Part shown: piece after piece, positions 16,942-24,553 of the stretch | Layout of the letters: each line of letters opens with the position of its first letter | Position numbering within the stretch: position 1 is the stretch's first letter | NCBI RefSeq assembly: GCF_034479615.1 | Contig: NZ_CP140255.1 | Location: forward strand, 4,588,001 to 4,652,000 | DNA from: Vreelandella neptunia | GTDB lineage: Bacteria > Pseudomonadota > Gammaproteobacteria > Pseudomonadales > Halomonadaceae | Direction: 5' to 3' | DNA length: 64,000 nt | The notes under the pieces: model-generated | The model's input: the letters and a program-made list of their open reading frames with translations, nothing else | The model's database searches: none | What the model was told of the DNA's origin: nothing | Made by a program: the position numbers and the translations under genes

Positions 16942-17006
16942 GTACAACGATGCCTGTGGTTCCCAGGCACCTACACTGCTTGGACAAACTAGTGAGAACC
17001 GCCCAT

Positions 17007-17038
17007 TTGACCTAAAGGTGGCACATAGGTTCTAGGCT
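17007..17038 (+). promoter_or_regulatory. MerR-family (CueR-type) promoter and operator for the glutaredoxin-MauE gene
   Basis: -35 TTGACC, a 20-bp spacer and -10 TAGGCT, with the dyad ACCT-N13-AGGT at 17010-17030. The geometry is identical to the site at 11407-11438, and the stretch CACATAGGTT is shared by both. This is the layout of MerR-type metal-activated promoters. The start of transcription is about 40 bp before the gene. Confidence 0.7.
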
Positions 17039-17080
17039 AATAGGTAAGCAATATCGAGTTAATGAATAAACAAGAGGCTA

Positions 17081-17839
17081 ATGATGGTATCAACCACGCA
17101 CTCTACTGCTCGCGTTTATCGGATGAAAACAGCGGAGCACATGTGTCCGTTCGGCTTAAAAACCGTCGACCTGCTCAAGCGCAAAGGCTACGAGGTGGAC
17201 GACAACCTGCTGACCTCACGGGAAGAAATTGACGCGTTTAAACAGCAGGAAAACGTCGACACGACGCCGCAGGTATATCTGGGCGATGAACGTATTGGCG
17301 GCTATGAAGAGCTGCGTAAGCACCTGGGCATGAGCGTTCCTGATCCAAAGGCCACCACCTATCGCCCCGTGCTGGCGATTTTTGCCACCGCACTGCTCGT
17401 CGGTTTTGCCGTCAGTTGGGCGGCGCAGGGCACGCTATTCACTGCACGTATGCCGGAGTACGCCGTCGCCACGGCGATGGTGCTCCTGGGTTTGCAAAAG
17501 CTGCAGGATGTAGAAAGCTTTAGCACCATGTTTCTCAACTATGACCTGCTCGCCCAGCGCCACGTCCCCTACAGTTACGTTTACCCCTACGCCGAGACAC
17601 TTGCGGGGCTGCTGATGTTGGCGGGCACGCTTATCTGGCTGGCCGCACCACTGGCGCTATTCGTCGGCACCGTGGGGGCTGTTTCGGTATTTAAGGCGGT
17701 ATATATCGACAAACGTGAGCTCAAATGCGCCTGCGTGGGTGGCAACAGCAACGTACCGCTAGGCTTTGTGTCACTCACCGAAAACCTCGTAATGATGGGT
17801 ATGGGGCTGTGGATGCCGCTGCGGATGATGCTTGGATAA
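17081..17839 (+). CDS. Glutaredoxin-MauE/DoxX fusion membrane protein
   Basis: A 252-residue two-part protein. Residues 10-85 form a glutaredoxin fold with MCPFGLKTVDLLKRKGYEV (a CPFG active site with one Cys), the cis-Pro element TTPQVYL and the GGYEEL glutathione-binding turn. Residues 95-252 contain four hydrophobic segments of the MauE/methylamine-utilisation type, with the conserved CACVGGNSNVPLGFVSLTENLVM near the end. This fusion suggests transfer of reducing power across the membrane. ATGs at 17081 and 17084 are both possible; GAGG spacing favours the second. The MerR-type promoter upstream links it to metal stress. Confidence 0.85.
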   Translation: MMVSTTHSTARVYRMKTAEHMCPFGLKTVDLLKRKGYEVDDNLLTSREEIDAFKQQENVDTTPQVYLGDERIGGYEELRKHLGMSVPDPKATTYRPVLAIFATALLVGFAVSWAAQGTLFTARMPEYAVATAMVLLGLQKLQDVESFSTMFLNYDLLAQRHVPYSYVYPYAETLAGLLMLAGTLIWLAAPLALFVGTVGAVSVFKAVYIDKRELKCACVGGNSNVPLGFVSLTENLVMMGMGLWMPLRMMLG

Positions 17840-17917
17840 ACACCCCCAGGTTCTTTGGTGCTCATCGCAGCTGGCGTAGAAAGGGCGACGCTATTATTGC
17901 TTGGCAACGCCTTACGG

Positions 17918-18307
17918 CTACGTATGACGGCGCTGCGCTAGCAGGGCTACCGCTCCAAGCGCCAACCAACCGGCCATCAACAGTAGCCCGCCAATGGGGG
18001 TGACAATGCCAAGGTTCAGCCCCGCCAGCGCCATCAAGTAGAGCGAGCCTGAAAAACACGACATGCCAAGCGCCCACAGCGCCAGCACCCAGCGTTGTCC
18101 GGCAAGCGGCTGCACTTGGCGCCATACCAGCACGATCATGACGGCAAGCGTGTGCCAGGCCTGATAGCGCACTCCGGTTTCAACCGCACTCACCATCGCT
18201 TCTGTGGTGCGCGCCGCCAGGCCATGGGCGGCATAGGCACCTAGCATTACCATCATCGCGCCCGATAGCGCCGCGATACACCACCACACTTTATCTGTTC
18301 GTTGCAC
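17918..18307 (-). CDS. DUF423 small membrane protein (YgdD-like)
   Basis: A 129-residue integral membrane protein with four hydrophobic segments. Typical DUF423 patterns are GAYAAHGLA, VETGVRYQAWHTLAVM, CFSGSLYLMAL and ITPIGG-like VTPIGGLLLMAGWLAL. The family is widespread but has no established function. It is convergent with the glutaredoxin-MauE gene and divergent from thiS. Confidence 0.9.
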   Translation of the reverse strand: MQRTDKVWWCIAALSGAMMVMLGAYAAHGLAARTTEAMVSAVETGVRYQAWHTLAVMIVLVWRQVQPLAGQRWVLALWALGMSCFSGSLYLMALAGLNLGIVTPIGGLLLMAGWLALGAVALLAQRRHT

Positions 18308-18444
18308 GCTGCTCTCCTACGCCTATTGTGGGTGGCATCCATCGCGCTGATTGCACCTACGGCTTACCTTGCACGGTGCGAAACCGCTACAATAGAGAAT
18401 GCCTTAGAGAACGAACTACCACGACGAATGAGACACGCCTATCT

Positions 18445-18651
18445 ATGTCTATCCAGATACGTCTAAACGGCGAACCCCATACGCTGTCGACCGGCCTAAC
18501 CGCCGCTGACTTAGTTGAACAGCTGGGCCTTAGCGGTCGTCGTATCGCCGTCGAAATTAACGAAGAGATCGTCCCCCGCAGCCAACACGCCGACACCCGC
18601 CTGGTCGATGGTGACCAAGTGGAAGTGGTTCACGCGATTGGCGGCGGCTAA
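18445..18651 (+). CDS. thiS: Sulfur carrier protein ThiS
   Basis: This 68-residue ubiquitin-like protein carries sulfur as a C-terminal thiocarboxylate for synthesis of the thiazole half of thiamine. It starts MSIQIRLNGEPHTL and ends in the required Gly-Gly (HAIGGG). I chose the ATG at 18445; the upstream frame carries no family sequence. thiG follows after 10 bp. A possible promoter with a TACAAT -10 hexamer lies about 50 bp upstream. I see no TPP riboswitch in the leader. Confidence 0.95.
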   Translation: MSIQIRLNGEPHTLSTGLTAADLVEQLGLSGRRIAVEINEEIVPRSQHADTRLVDGDQVEVVHAIGGG

Positions 18652-18661
18652 AGGAAACACT

Positions 18662-19471
18662 ATGACCCAACAAACGCATGTAGCGCTAGCCGATACCCCG
18701 CTAACCATCGCCGGACGCGATTTTCACTCGCGCCTGCTGGTGGGCACTGGCAAGTACAAAGACTTTACCGAAACCGGCGCCGCCATTGCCCAAAGCGGCG
18801 CTGAAATCGTGACCTTTGCGGTACGCCGTACTAATTTAGGCCAGGACGCCGATGCGCCCAACCTGTTAGACGTTATTTCCCCCGAACGCTACACCCTGCT
18901 GCCCAACACCGCCGGCTGCTACAACGCTAAAGATGCGGTGCGCACCTGCCGCCTGGCCCGGGAACTGCTCGACGGTCACAATCTGGTCAAGCTGGAAGTG
19001 CTCGGCGACGATCACACGCTTTACCCAAACGTGGTCGAGACGCTAAAAGCCGCTGAAACGCTGCTCGCCGACGGCTTTGACGTCATGGTGTACACCAGCG
19101 ACGACCCTATTGTGGCACGCGAACTAGAAGCCATGGGCTGCTGCGCCATCATGCCGCTGGGCTCGCTGATTGGCTCGGGCCACGGCATTCAGAACCCACA
19201 CAACGTGCGCCTGATTGTTGAACAGAGCAAGGTACCGGTACTAGTGGATGCGGGCATTGGCACCGCATCGGATGCTGCTATGGCGATGGAGCTGGGCTGT
19301 GACGGCGTACTGCTCAATACGGCCATTGCCCACGCCCGCGAGCCGCTACGCATGGCCAACGCTATGAAGCTGGCCGTGGAAGCCGGGCGCGATGCGTTTT
19401 TAGCTGGCCGTATGCCGCGCCGCCAATCCGCCGATCCTTCTTCACCTTTCGCTGGCCGTATTAACGGTTAA
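18662..19471 (+). CDS. thiG: Thiazole synthase ThiG
   Basis: The 269-residue TIM-barrel enzyme joins deoxyxylulose phosphate, dehydroglycine and ThiS thiocarboxylate to form thiazole phosphate. The Schiff-base lysine lies in LLVGTGKYKDF, and the phosphate-binding loops include GSLIGSGHGIQNPHNV and VDAGIGTASDAAMAMELG. The ATG at 18662 (after AAAGGA) was chosen over an upstream frame extension that overlaps thiS. trmB follows after 15 bp and may be co-transcribed. Confidence 0.96.
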   Translation: MTQQTHVALADTPLTIAGRDFHSRLLVGTGKYKDFTETGAAIAQSGAEIVTFAVRRTNLGQDADAPNLLDVISPERYTLLPNTAGCYNAKDAVRTCRLARELLDGHNLVKLEVLGDDHTLYPNVVETLKAAETLLADGFDVMVYTSDDPIVARELEAMGCCAIMPLGSLIGSGHGIQNPHNVRLIVEQSKVPVLVDAGIGTASDAAMAMELGCDGVLLNTAIAHAREPLRMANAMKLAVEAGRDAFLAGRMPRRQSADPSSPFAGRING

Positions 19472-19486
19472 TTGATTCGAGACCCC

Positions 19487-20257
19487 ATGACTGAACCCAA
19501 CGATACCGTACCCGAAAGTCACACCGCGCCCGAAAGCAACACCACCACAGGCCCGGAAGGTACGGATGCACCGCTGCACCGCCGCGGCATTAAAAGCTAC
19601 GTGATCCGCGCGGGTCGTATGACCCAGGCCCAGAACCGGGGCTTAGAAGACATCTGGCCGCGTTTTGGCCTGACCATCGCCGACGGTCGTCAAGACTTGG
19701 ACGCCCTGTTTGGCCGTAAGGCACCGCGGGTCGTAGAAATCGGCTTTGGCATGGGTAACTCGCTGATAGAACAGGCCGAGACTCATCCAGACACCGACTT
19801 TATCGGCATTGAAGTCCACGCCCCCGGTGTTGGCAAGCTGTTGGATGAAGTCGATAAACGCGGCCTGACCAATCTCCGCGTTTACCGGGAAGACGCCCTG
19901 GCGGTGCTGGAGCAGTGCCTGCCCGAAGGCTCGCTAACCACGCTGCAGCTGTTCTTCCCCGACCCCTGGCCGAAGAAGAAGCATCACAAACGGCGCATCG
20001 TGCAGCCTGCCTTTGTTGAGCTGATCCGCACTCGCCTGATGCCCGGCGGCACCTTCCATATGGCCACCGACTGGGAAGCCTACGCAGAGTGGATGGCCGA
20101 GGTAATGGAAGCGGCCCCCGGTTATGCCAATACCGCCAGCGCGGAAACCGCACCGTACGTGCCACGCCCGGCGTTCCGCCCGCTAACCAAGTTTGAAGCC
20201 CGGGGCGAAAAACTGGGTCACGGGGTTTGGGATTTGATCTATCGCCGGGAGGGGTGA
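19487..20257 (+). CDS. trmB: tRNA (guanine-N7)-methyltransferase
   Basis: A 256-residue SAM-dependent enzyme that methylates G46 of tRNA. Motifs are the SAM site VEIGFGMGNSLIEQA, the family signature FFPDPWPKKKHHKRRIVQ and the C-terminal TKFEARGEKLGHGVWDL. The ATG at 19487 (MTEPNDTVPES) was preferred over one five codons upstream. The first 35 residues are polar, Thr/Pro/Glu-rich and probably disordered. The thiSG-trmB order also occurs in other gammaproteobacteria. Confidence 0.95.
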   Translation: MTEPNDTVPESHTAPESNTTTGPEGTDAPLHRRGIKSYVIRAGRMTQAQNRGLEDIWPRFGLTIADGRQDLDALFGRKAPRVVEIGFGMGNSLIEQAETHPDTDFIGIEVHAPGVGKLLDEVDKRGLTNLRVYREDALAVLEQCLPEGSLTTLQLFFPDPWPKKKHHKRRIVQPAFVELIRTRLMPGGTFHMATDWEAYAEWMAEVMEAAPGYANTASAETAPYVPRPAFRPLTKFEARGEKLGHGVWDLIYRREG

Positions 20258-20321
20258 ATCTACGGGCTGTCTCCACCTCGCGATGGCCTAGTCTTTATGC
20301 GCTATCTGAAATAGTGGGTTC

Positions 20322-20924
20322 CTACTCAAATTCAGTTAGCGCAAAGCTCTCGCCCTCCACCACCTTCGCCTGCCAGGCATGTAGCGTCGGGTAGCGGTTT
20401 TGCCAATCAAAGGCCGGTAGGCGAAAGCTGATATACGCCAGCGCCACGGCAACGGTAATCGCCCCCAGGGTGCGCTGGGCACTGCCTGCCAGCACGCTGG
20501 GGTGGGCATTAAGTGTTATCAGGGTGCGTTCGATCGCTTTTAAACGGCGCTGCCCCAACAGCGTCGTATCCACTTCGTGGCCACTATGTTTGCGGCCGAT
20601 CACCACGTTAAAGGCGGTGTCCATCAAGCCCTGCCCCAACCCTGCCAGCGCCAGGGTTTCCGCTAATGTTTTACTGGGCATCAGAGACGGCCCTTCGCCC
20701 ACTGTATCCAGATAGTGAGCAATCAACAGCGACTCGGTAAGCACATCACCCTCGTCGGTTACCAGCGTTGGAATACGGCTAAGCGGCGTAATCTGCAACA
20801 GTTCGCTATCCGCCGCCCAAGGGTCGCACCAGCAAAGCTCGGTGCGCTCGATCAGCTGCTTTTCATAGAGACACACGCGCACAACGCGTGCATAGGGAGA
20901 AGAGGTATTTAAATAGAGCTGCAT
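20322..20924 (-). CDS. Glutathione S-transferase family protein
   Basis: A 200-residue protein with the GST thioredoxin-like N-terminal domain (MQLYLNTSSPYARVVRVCL, then the cis-Pro strand LSRIPTLVTDEGDVLTES and LIAHYLD) and an alpha-helical C-terminal domain ending PTLHAWQAKV. The SSPYARVVR start is shared with the bacterial stress-related GSTs. The substrate is unknown. It is a single gene, downstream of and co-directional with the ectD unit, separated by about 54 bp. Confidence 0.88.
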   Translation of the reverse strand: MQLYLNTSSPYARVVRVCLYEKQLIERTELCWCDPWAADSELLQITPLSRIPTLVTDEGDVLTESLLIAHYLDTVGEGPSLMPSKTLAETLALAGLGQGLMDTAFNVVIGRKHSGHEVDTTLLGQRRLKAIERTLITLNAHPSVLAGSAQRTLGAITVAVALAYISFRLPAFDWQNRYPTLHAWQAKVVEGESFALTEFE

Positions 20925-20978
20925 GGGGCGGTCTCCTGATTATTTTAAAGTGTATGCACTAGCAGCTTAAAGTTATAT

Positions 20979-21974
20979 TTACTTGGCGCTAACCACCCGA
21001 TGCATGGTGCCACTTCCACTTTCAAAAGCGTCGATGTTCGCCAGCGTGGTCTCGGCGATATTGGTCAGCGCCTCGGCAGTGAAGAAAGCCTGATGACCGG
21101 TGATCAGTACATTATGGAAGGTCGTTAGGCGCATAAACTGATCGTCGTCAATCACGCCCTGGGAGAGGTCTTCAAAGAACAGCTGCTCTTCCTCTTCGTA
21201 AACATCCAACCCTAAGCGGCCAATTTTGCCACTTTTCAGGCCTGCTATCACAGCTTGGGTATCGACCACCCTTCCGCGGCCGGTATTGATCAGCATGACG
21301 CCTTCCTTCATTTGCGCGATGGCGTCAGCATTAATCAAATGGTGAGTCTCAGGCGTCAACGGGCAGTGCAGCGAGATAATGTCGGCGCTGGCAAATAGCG
21401 TTGCTAGCGGCACGTACTCAACAAAGGATTTAGCAGCCGGGCTGGGAAACGGGTCGCTGGCCACTACCCGGCAACCAAAGCCGTGCATAATATCGGCAAA
21501 AATCAGCCCGATATGCCCAGTGCCAATAACGCCCACCGTTTTACCATGCAGATCGAATCCCAGCAGGCCATCCAGGGCAAAATTGCCCTCCCGCACCCGG
21601 TTGTAGGCGCGATAAGTCATGCGATTAAGGCTTAGCACTAGGGCGACCGCGTGTTCTGCCACTGCGTGGGGGGAATAGGCGGGCACCCGTACCACCGTAA
21701 TGCCCAACCGTTCGGCGGTAGCTAAATCAACATGATTAAAGCCCGCCGAACGCAGCGCCACTAATCTTGTGCCACCGTTATGCAGTTGCTCTAACACGGT
21801 GGCATCAAGGCAGTCATTAACAAAGGCGCAAACCGCATCAAAGCCGTTAGCCAAAGGGGCCGTATCAGCCGTTAGACGCGCCTCCAAAAAGCTCAAGGAG
21901 TGACGCTCCCCTGCGTTAGCGCGAGTAATAAAAGTGCGATCGTAGGGTTTAGCGCTGAATACGGCGATGCGCAT
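20979..21974 (-). CDS. D-2-hydroxyacid dehydrogenase (LdhA-like)
   Basis: A 331-residue NAD-dependent enzyme reducing 2-oxoacids. The Rossmann motif KTVGVIGTGHIGLIFADIMHGFG, the catalytic-Arg region LINTGRGRVVDTQAV and the His motif ITGHQAFFTAEALTNIA match fermentative D-lactate dehydrogenase. The N-terminus MRIAVFSAKPYDRTFI matches LdhA, so I use the ATG at 21974, with GAG 8 nt upstream; the ATG at 21980 overlaps the ectD stop (TAATG) and would add two residues. Coupling to ectD suggests co-expression, though no metabolic link is obvious. Confidence 0.9.
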   Translation of the reverse strand: MRIAVFSAKPYDRTFITRANAGERHSLSFLEARLTADTAPLANGFDAVCAFVNDCLDATVLEQLHNGGTRLVALRSAGFNHVDLATAERLGITVVRVPAYSPHAVAEHAVALVLSLNRMTYRAYNRVREGNFALDGLLGFDLHGKTVGVIGTGHIGLIFADIMHGFGCRVVASDPFPSPAAKSFVEYVPLATLFASADIISLHCPLTPETHHLINADAIAQMKEGVMLINTGRGRVVDTQAVIAGLKSGKIGRLGLDVYEEEEQLFFEDLSQGVIDDDQFMRLTTFHNVLITGHQAFFTAEALTNIAETTLANIDAFESGSGTMHRVVSAK

Positions 21975-21979
21975 TGGCA

Positions 21980-22891
21980 TTACTCATTAAGCGGTTTAAG
22001 CGGCTCCCATTCCGAACGATTGGCCAGAAACTCAGGCCTCGGTCGATTGCCGCAGTAAGGGTCGTGTAGCGTGTTTTCAACGCTATTGTAAACAAAGAAC
22101 AGATTACTTCTCGGCCAGCAAGACATATTTATGTTCGAGCCGTGCATGGTATTGCATTCAAAGATCACCAGCGATCCGGCGGGCCCCTTAGGCGCCTCGA
22201 TATCGTTTTCTAACATTAGCTCGCGAAGGCTACTGGCTGGGGGCACGCCTACCTCTTGGCTTTTTAGCGACTCTTTATAGTTATTTTCCGGCGTTCGTCC
22301 CACACAGGGAACAAAGTACTGATGCGAACCGGGGATTAGCATGAGTGGACCGTTAAACTCCCCGTTGTCAGTGAGTACTATGGAGCAACTTAACGCACGC
22401 ATACGCGGCATGCCATCTTCGCTATGCCATGTTTCAAAGTCGGAGTGCCACTCAAAACCTTTGCCTTTGAAGCCTGGCTTATAGTTAATGCGTGACTGGT
22501 GGATATACACATCGCTGCCCAGCAGTTGCTTGACGATCGCTAACAATTTGGGATCTTGGGTCAAGCGCTGAAAACGTTTTGAAACATCATGAATGCCAAA
22601 AACGGTGCGTATCTCTTCACGTCCTGGCTCAAGGATAGTGCCTTCTGAGAGCTTGAGATCAGCATCGTCTTCATACTCACGCAGCTCTTGAAGAAAAGCC
22701 TGCATATCATCGGCGTCAAAAAAGCCTTCAAATGACAGAAACCCCTTTTTCTCGTACTCATCAATTTCTGACTTGCTCAAAGGGCCATTCGCAAGCTGTG
22801 ATTCATCGCCATATACCACGGGATCAATACGCTTAAACATTCCCAACTTTCGTTCCAAGCGAGTCGGGAAAAGATCTTGTGTATCGCTCAT
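21980..22891 (-). CDS. ectD: Ectoine 5-hydroxylase
   Basis: A 303-residue Fe(II)/2-oxoglutarate-dependent dioxygenase that converts the compatible solute ectoine to 5-hydroxyectoine. The family signature FEWHSDFETWHSEDGMPRMRALS is intact; the iron ligands are His149, Asp151 and His250, and the 2-oxoglutarate-binding Arg region is CWPRSNLFFVYNS. The start has a strong GGAGGAG. It is not next to ectABC here, consistent with the separate ectD of several Halomonas. It is coupled to a hydroxyacid dehydrogenase gene downstream. Confidence 0.96.
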   Translation of the reverse strand: MSDTQDLFPTRLERKLGMFKRIDPVVYGDESQLANGPLSKSEIDEYEKKGFLSFEGFFDADDMQAFLQELREYEDDADLKLSEGTILEPGREEIRTVFGIHDVSKRFQRLTQDPKLLAIVKQLLGSDVYIHQSRINYKPGFKGKGFEWHSDFETWHSEDGMPRMRALSCSIVLTDNGEFNGPLMLIPGSHQYFVPCVGRTPENNYKESLKSQEVGVPPASSLRELMLENDIEAPKGPAGSLVIFECNTMHGSNINMSCWPRSNLFFVYNSVENTLHDPYCGNRPRPEFLANRSEWEPLKPLNE

Positions 22892-23093
22892 AGCAAACTC
22901 CTCCGTTAGTGTGCTTATTAATAAACGCCTTTAAACGCTACTTATAAAACGTAGACGCCAAAGCGCCCCCAAGCAATGACACATGTCATCCTGCGTCGCT
23001 ACAGCGGTTTTTGTATTAAAAATATAAGCGGCTAAGCGCATACACGTAGCCAAAAATCGGTAAGCGTAGAGAGCGGGGAAGGTTAGTAGACGC
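22892..23093. other. Gene-free leader between ectD and small-RNA copy A
   Basis: This 202-bp stretch holds the ectD leader, with a GGAGGAG ribosome site next to the ATG, and presumably its promoter. I see no ORF and no further repeat. With the two small-RNA units it makes up the 747-bp gene-free region between ectD and the AEC transporter. Confidence 0.5.
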
Positions 23094-23213
23094 AAAAAAG
23101 AAAGCCGCTCCAAGGGAGCGGCAAAAAGACCGTGACTAGCAATGAGAGGGAGAAACCATGACAGGAAACTGGCGGTTTCTGTCGTGGTTGCCAACGTCTC
23201 ATTAAACGCTGAC
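23094..23213 (-). ncRNA. Small-RNA candidate, copy A (PrrF-like tandem pair)
   Basis: A leftward unit with no ORF. It follows the promoter at 23220-23248 and begins with a stem-loop (GTGGTTG...CAACCAC, up to 15 bp with G-U pairs). A 50-nt core (complement of 23115-23164) follows that is identical in copy B, and the unit ends in an 8-bp GC-rich terminator stem plus a T tract. The core contains CATGGTTTCTCCCTCTC, the exact complement of a GAGGGAG Shine-Dalgarno five bases before an AUG, as expected of an RNA blocking translation starts. The 5' end is uncertain by several bases. The layout resembles Fur-regulated PrrF1/PrrF2; I could not check homology. Confidence 0.65.
23104..23122 (-). terminator. 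Terminator of small-RNA copy A
   Basis: GCCGCTCC (23104-23111) and GGAGCGGC (23115-23122) form a perfect 8-bp stem. Read leftward it is followed by TTTCTTTTTT. Only the minus strand has the T tract. Confidence 0.85.
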
Positions 23214-23219
23214 AACCAC

Positions 23220-23248
23220 AATGTAATAGTTCTCATTTACCGCGTCAA
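23220..23248 (-). promoter_or_regulatory. Promoter and Fur-box-like site of small-RNA copy A
   Basis: Read leftward: -35 TTGACG, a 17-bp spacer, -10 TACATT. The spacer and -10 contain GTAAATGAGAACTATTACA, a 19-mer identical in both copies. Aligned by hand to the E. coli Fur consensus GATAATGATAATCATTATC it matches at about 12 of 19 positions. The upstream side is AT-rich. Confidence 0.6.
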
Positions 23249-23424
23249 TACAAATACGAATATTTTTTATTTACTTTTGATCATAGCAACCTCGCGCCTC
23301 TATCTGCACTGTTTCCCAGCGAACAGCGCTGGTTTAACTGACACGCGAGGCAGACAAACACTCAATGAGCGTTTGCACAGATCCTCATTGCGATTGACAC
23401 AAGATTATAAAAAGAGGGATCCAC

Positions 23425-23560
23425 AAAAAAAGAAAGCCGCTCCATTGGAGCGGCAAAAAGACCGTGACTAGCAATGAGAGGGAGAAACCATGACAGAAAA
23501 TTGGCGCTGATTCTGAAACCAACAGCTGTCCTGGTTGCCAGCGTCTCATCAAACGCTGAC
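23425..23560 (-). ncRNA. Small-RNA candidate, copy B (PrrF-like tandem pair)
   Basis: The upstream member of the pair, with the same order as copy A: promoter, 5' stem-loop, variable middle (about 15 nt longer than in A), the identical 50-nt core (complement of 23447-23496) and the same 8-bp terminator stem with a different loop (ATT versus AAG). In the 5' stem, one G-U pair of copy A is G-C in copy B, a change that keeps the structure. Read-through of its terminator would give a long RNA covering both copies, as for PrrH in Pseudomonas. Confidence 0.65.
23436..23454 (-). terminator. Terminator of small-RNA copy B
   Basis: GCCGCTCC (23436-23443) and GGAGCGGC (23447-23454) around an ATT loop, followed leftward by TTTCTTTTTTT. 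Confidence 0.85.
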
Positions 23561-23566
23561 AACCAC

Positions 23567-23595
23567 ACTGTAATAGTTCTCATTTACACCGTCAA
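23567..23595 (-). promoter_or_regulatory. Promoter and Fur-box-like site of small-RNA copy B
   Basis: -35 TTGACG, a 17-bp spacer and -10 TACAGT, read leftward. The spacer and -10 contain the same 19-mer GTAAATGAGAACTATTACA as copy A. Conservation of the operator-like region together with the RNA core argues for function. Confidence 0.6.
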
Positions 23596-23638
23596 CATAA
23601 ATACGAATATTTTTTATTTAGCTTTCCCAGCCCCACTC

Positions 23639-24553
23639 TTAGCTAACCAACTGCAGCCACAGCGGGAGGGTGAGCATGGCCAGTAGGGTTTGGCCAGTAA
23701 TGATCGCGGCCATCAGCTCGGCATCGCCGCCCAGCTGGCGGGCTAGGATATACGCAGAGGTGGCGGTGGGCAGTGCTGCAAACAGTAGCGCTACGTCGCG
23801 GCTTACGGGATCCAGCTGCAAGATCCAAGTGAGTGCCAATACCAGCGCGGGCATGAGCAGCAGTTTAACGCTATTGGTGGCCAGTAAGCCGCGGTCAATG
23901 CGCAGCAGTGCCGCTGGGCGCAGCGCCACACCCACGGCCACCAACCCCAACGGCAGCGCCGCACGCCCCAGTAGCTCTACCGTATCCTGACTCCAGCCCG
24001 GCAAACCAACGCCCGAAAGGTTCAGGGCGATACCCGCTAGGCAGGCTAGAATCAGCGGGTTTTTAATCAACGCCATGGCACTTTTACCTACGCTAGCACC
24101 GCCGAGTGTGCCAGCGGCGACAAAGCTGGCCACGCACATCACATTAACCACCGGCACCATTAGCGCCACAGCGACGGCTGCGGTGGTCGCGCCTAAGCTG
24201 CCGTGTAGCGCGGCGGCGCCAGCAACGCCCACATAGGTATTAAAACGTACCGCGCCTTGAAATACCGACGTAAACGCCGCGGGCGTTAGCTGTAGCCAGC
24301 CACGCAAACGCCACAGCAGTAAGCCAAACAGCGCCATCGCGCCCAACAGCACCAGCGCCAAGCGGCCGACCGGCACTTGGTTTACATCCGCAGTGGCCAA
24401 GGTGCCCACCAGCATGGCCGGAAACAGCACAAAGTAGATCAGCCGCTCCATATGCGGCCAAAAGGTGTCGCTGGGCCAGCGCCAATAGCCAAGCACGGCG
24501 CCCAGTAAGATCAACAGAAATAGTGGGCCTAAGGCACCAGTGATACTCTCCAT
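23639..24553 (-). CDS. AEC (auxin efflux carrier) family transporter
   Basis: A 304-residue inner-membrane permease with about ten hydrophobic segments and the two-halved layout of the AEC family (N-terminal MESITGALGPLFLLILLGAVLGYW; C-terminal LPTATSAYILARQLGGDAELMAAIITGQTLLAMLTLPLWL). Bacterial members export or import small organic acids or amino acids; the substrate here is unknown. It is divergent from the SCO-linked gene. Its stop lies just upstream of the promoter of small-RNA copy B, with no clear terminator between them. Confidence 0.9.
   Translation of the reverse strand: MESITGALGPLFLLILLGAVLGYWRWPSDTFWPHMERLIYFVLFPAMLVGTLATADVNQVPVGRLALVLLGAMALFGLLLWRLRGWLQLTPAAFTSVFQGAVRFNTYVGVAGAAALHGSLGATTAAVAVALMVPVVNVMCVASFVAAGTLGGASVGKSAMALIKNPLILACLAGIALNLSGVGLPGWSQDTVELLGRAALPLGLVAVGVALRPAALLRIDRGLLATNSVKLLLMPALVLALTWILQLDPVSRDVALLFAALPTATSAYILARQLGGDAELMAAIITGQTLLAMLTLPLWLQLVS

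Noticed and set aside
18308..18444. TPP riboswitch upstream of thiS
   Set aside because: The conserved CUGAGA and related thi-box elements are not present; the same holds upstream of thiD.
23142..23471. Plus-strand reading frame of 109 codons across the small-RNA region
   Set aside because: It runs through both repeat units, has no ribosome site of its own and no family resemblance; the repeats are better explained as leftward RNA units.
23094..23620. Repeat pair as a CRISPR array or insertion sequence
   Set aside because: Only two long imperfect copies with promoters and terminators, no short regular repeats, no terminal inverted repeats and no transposase.
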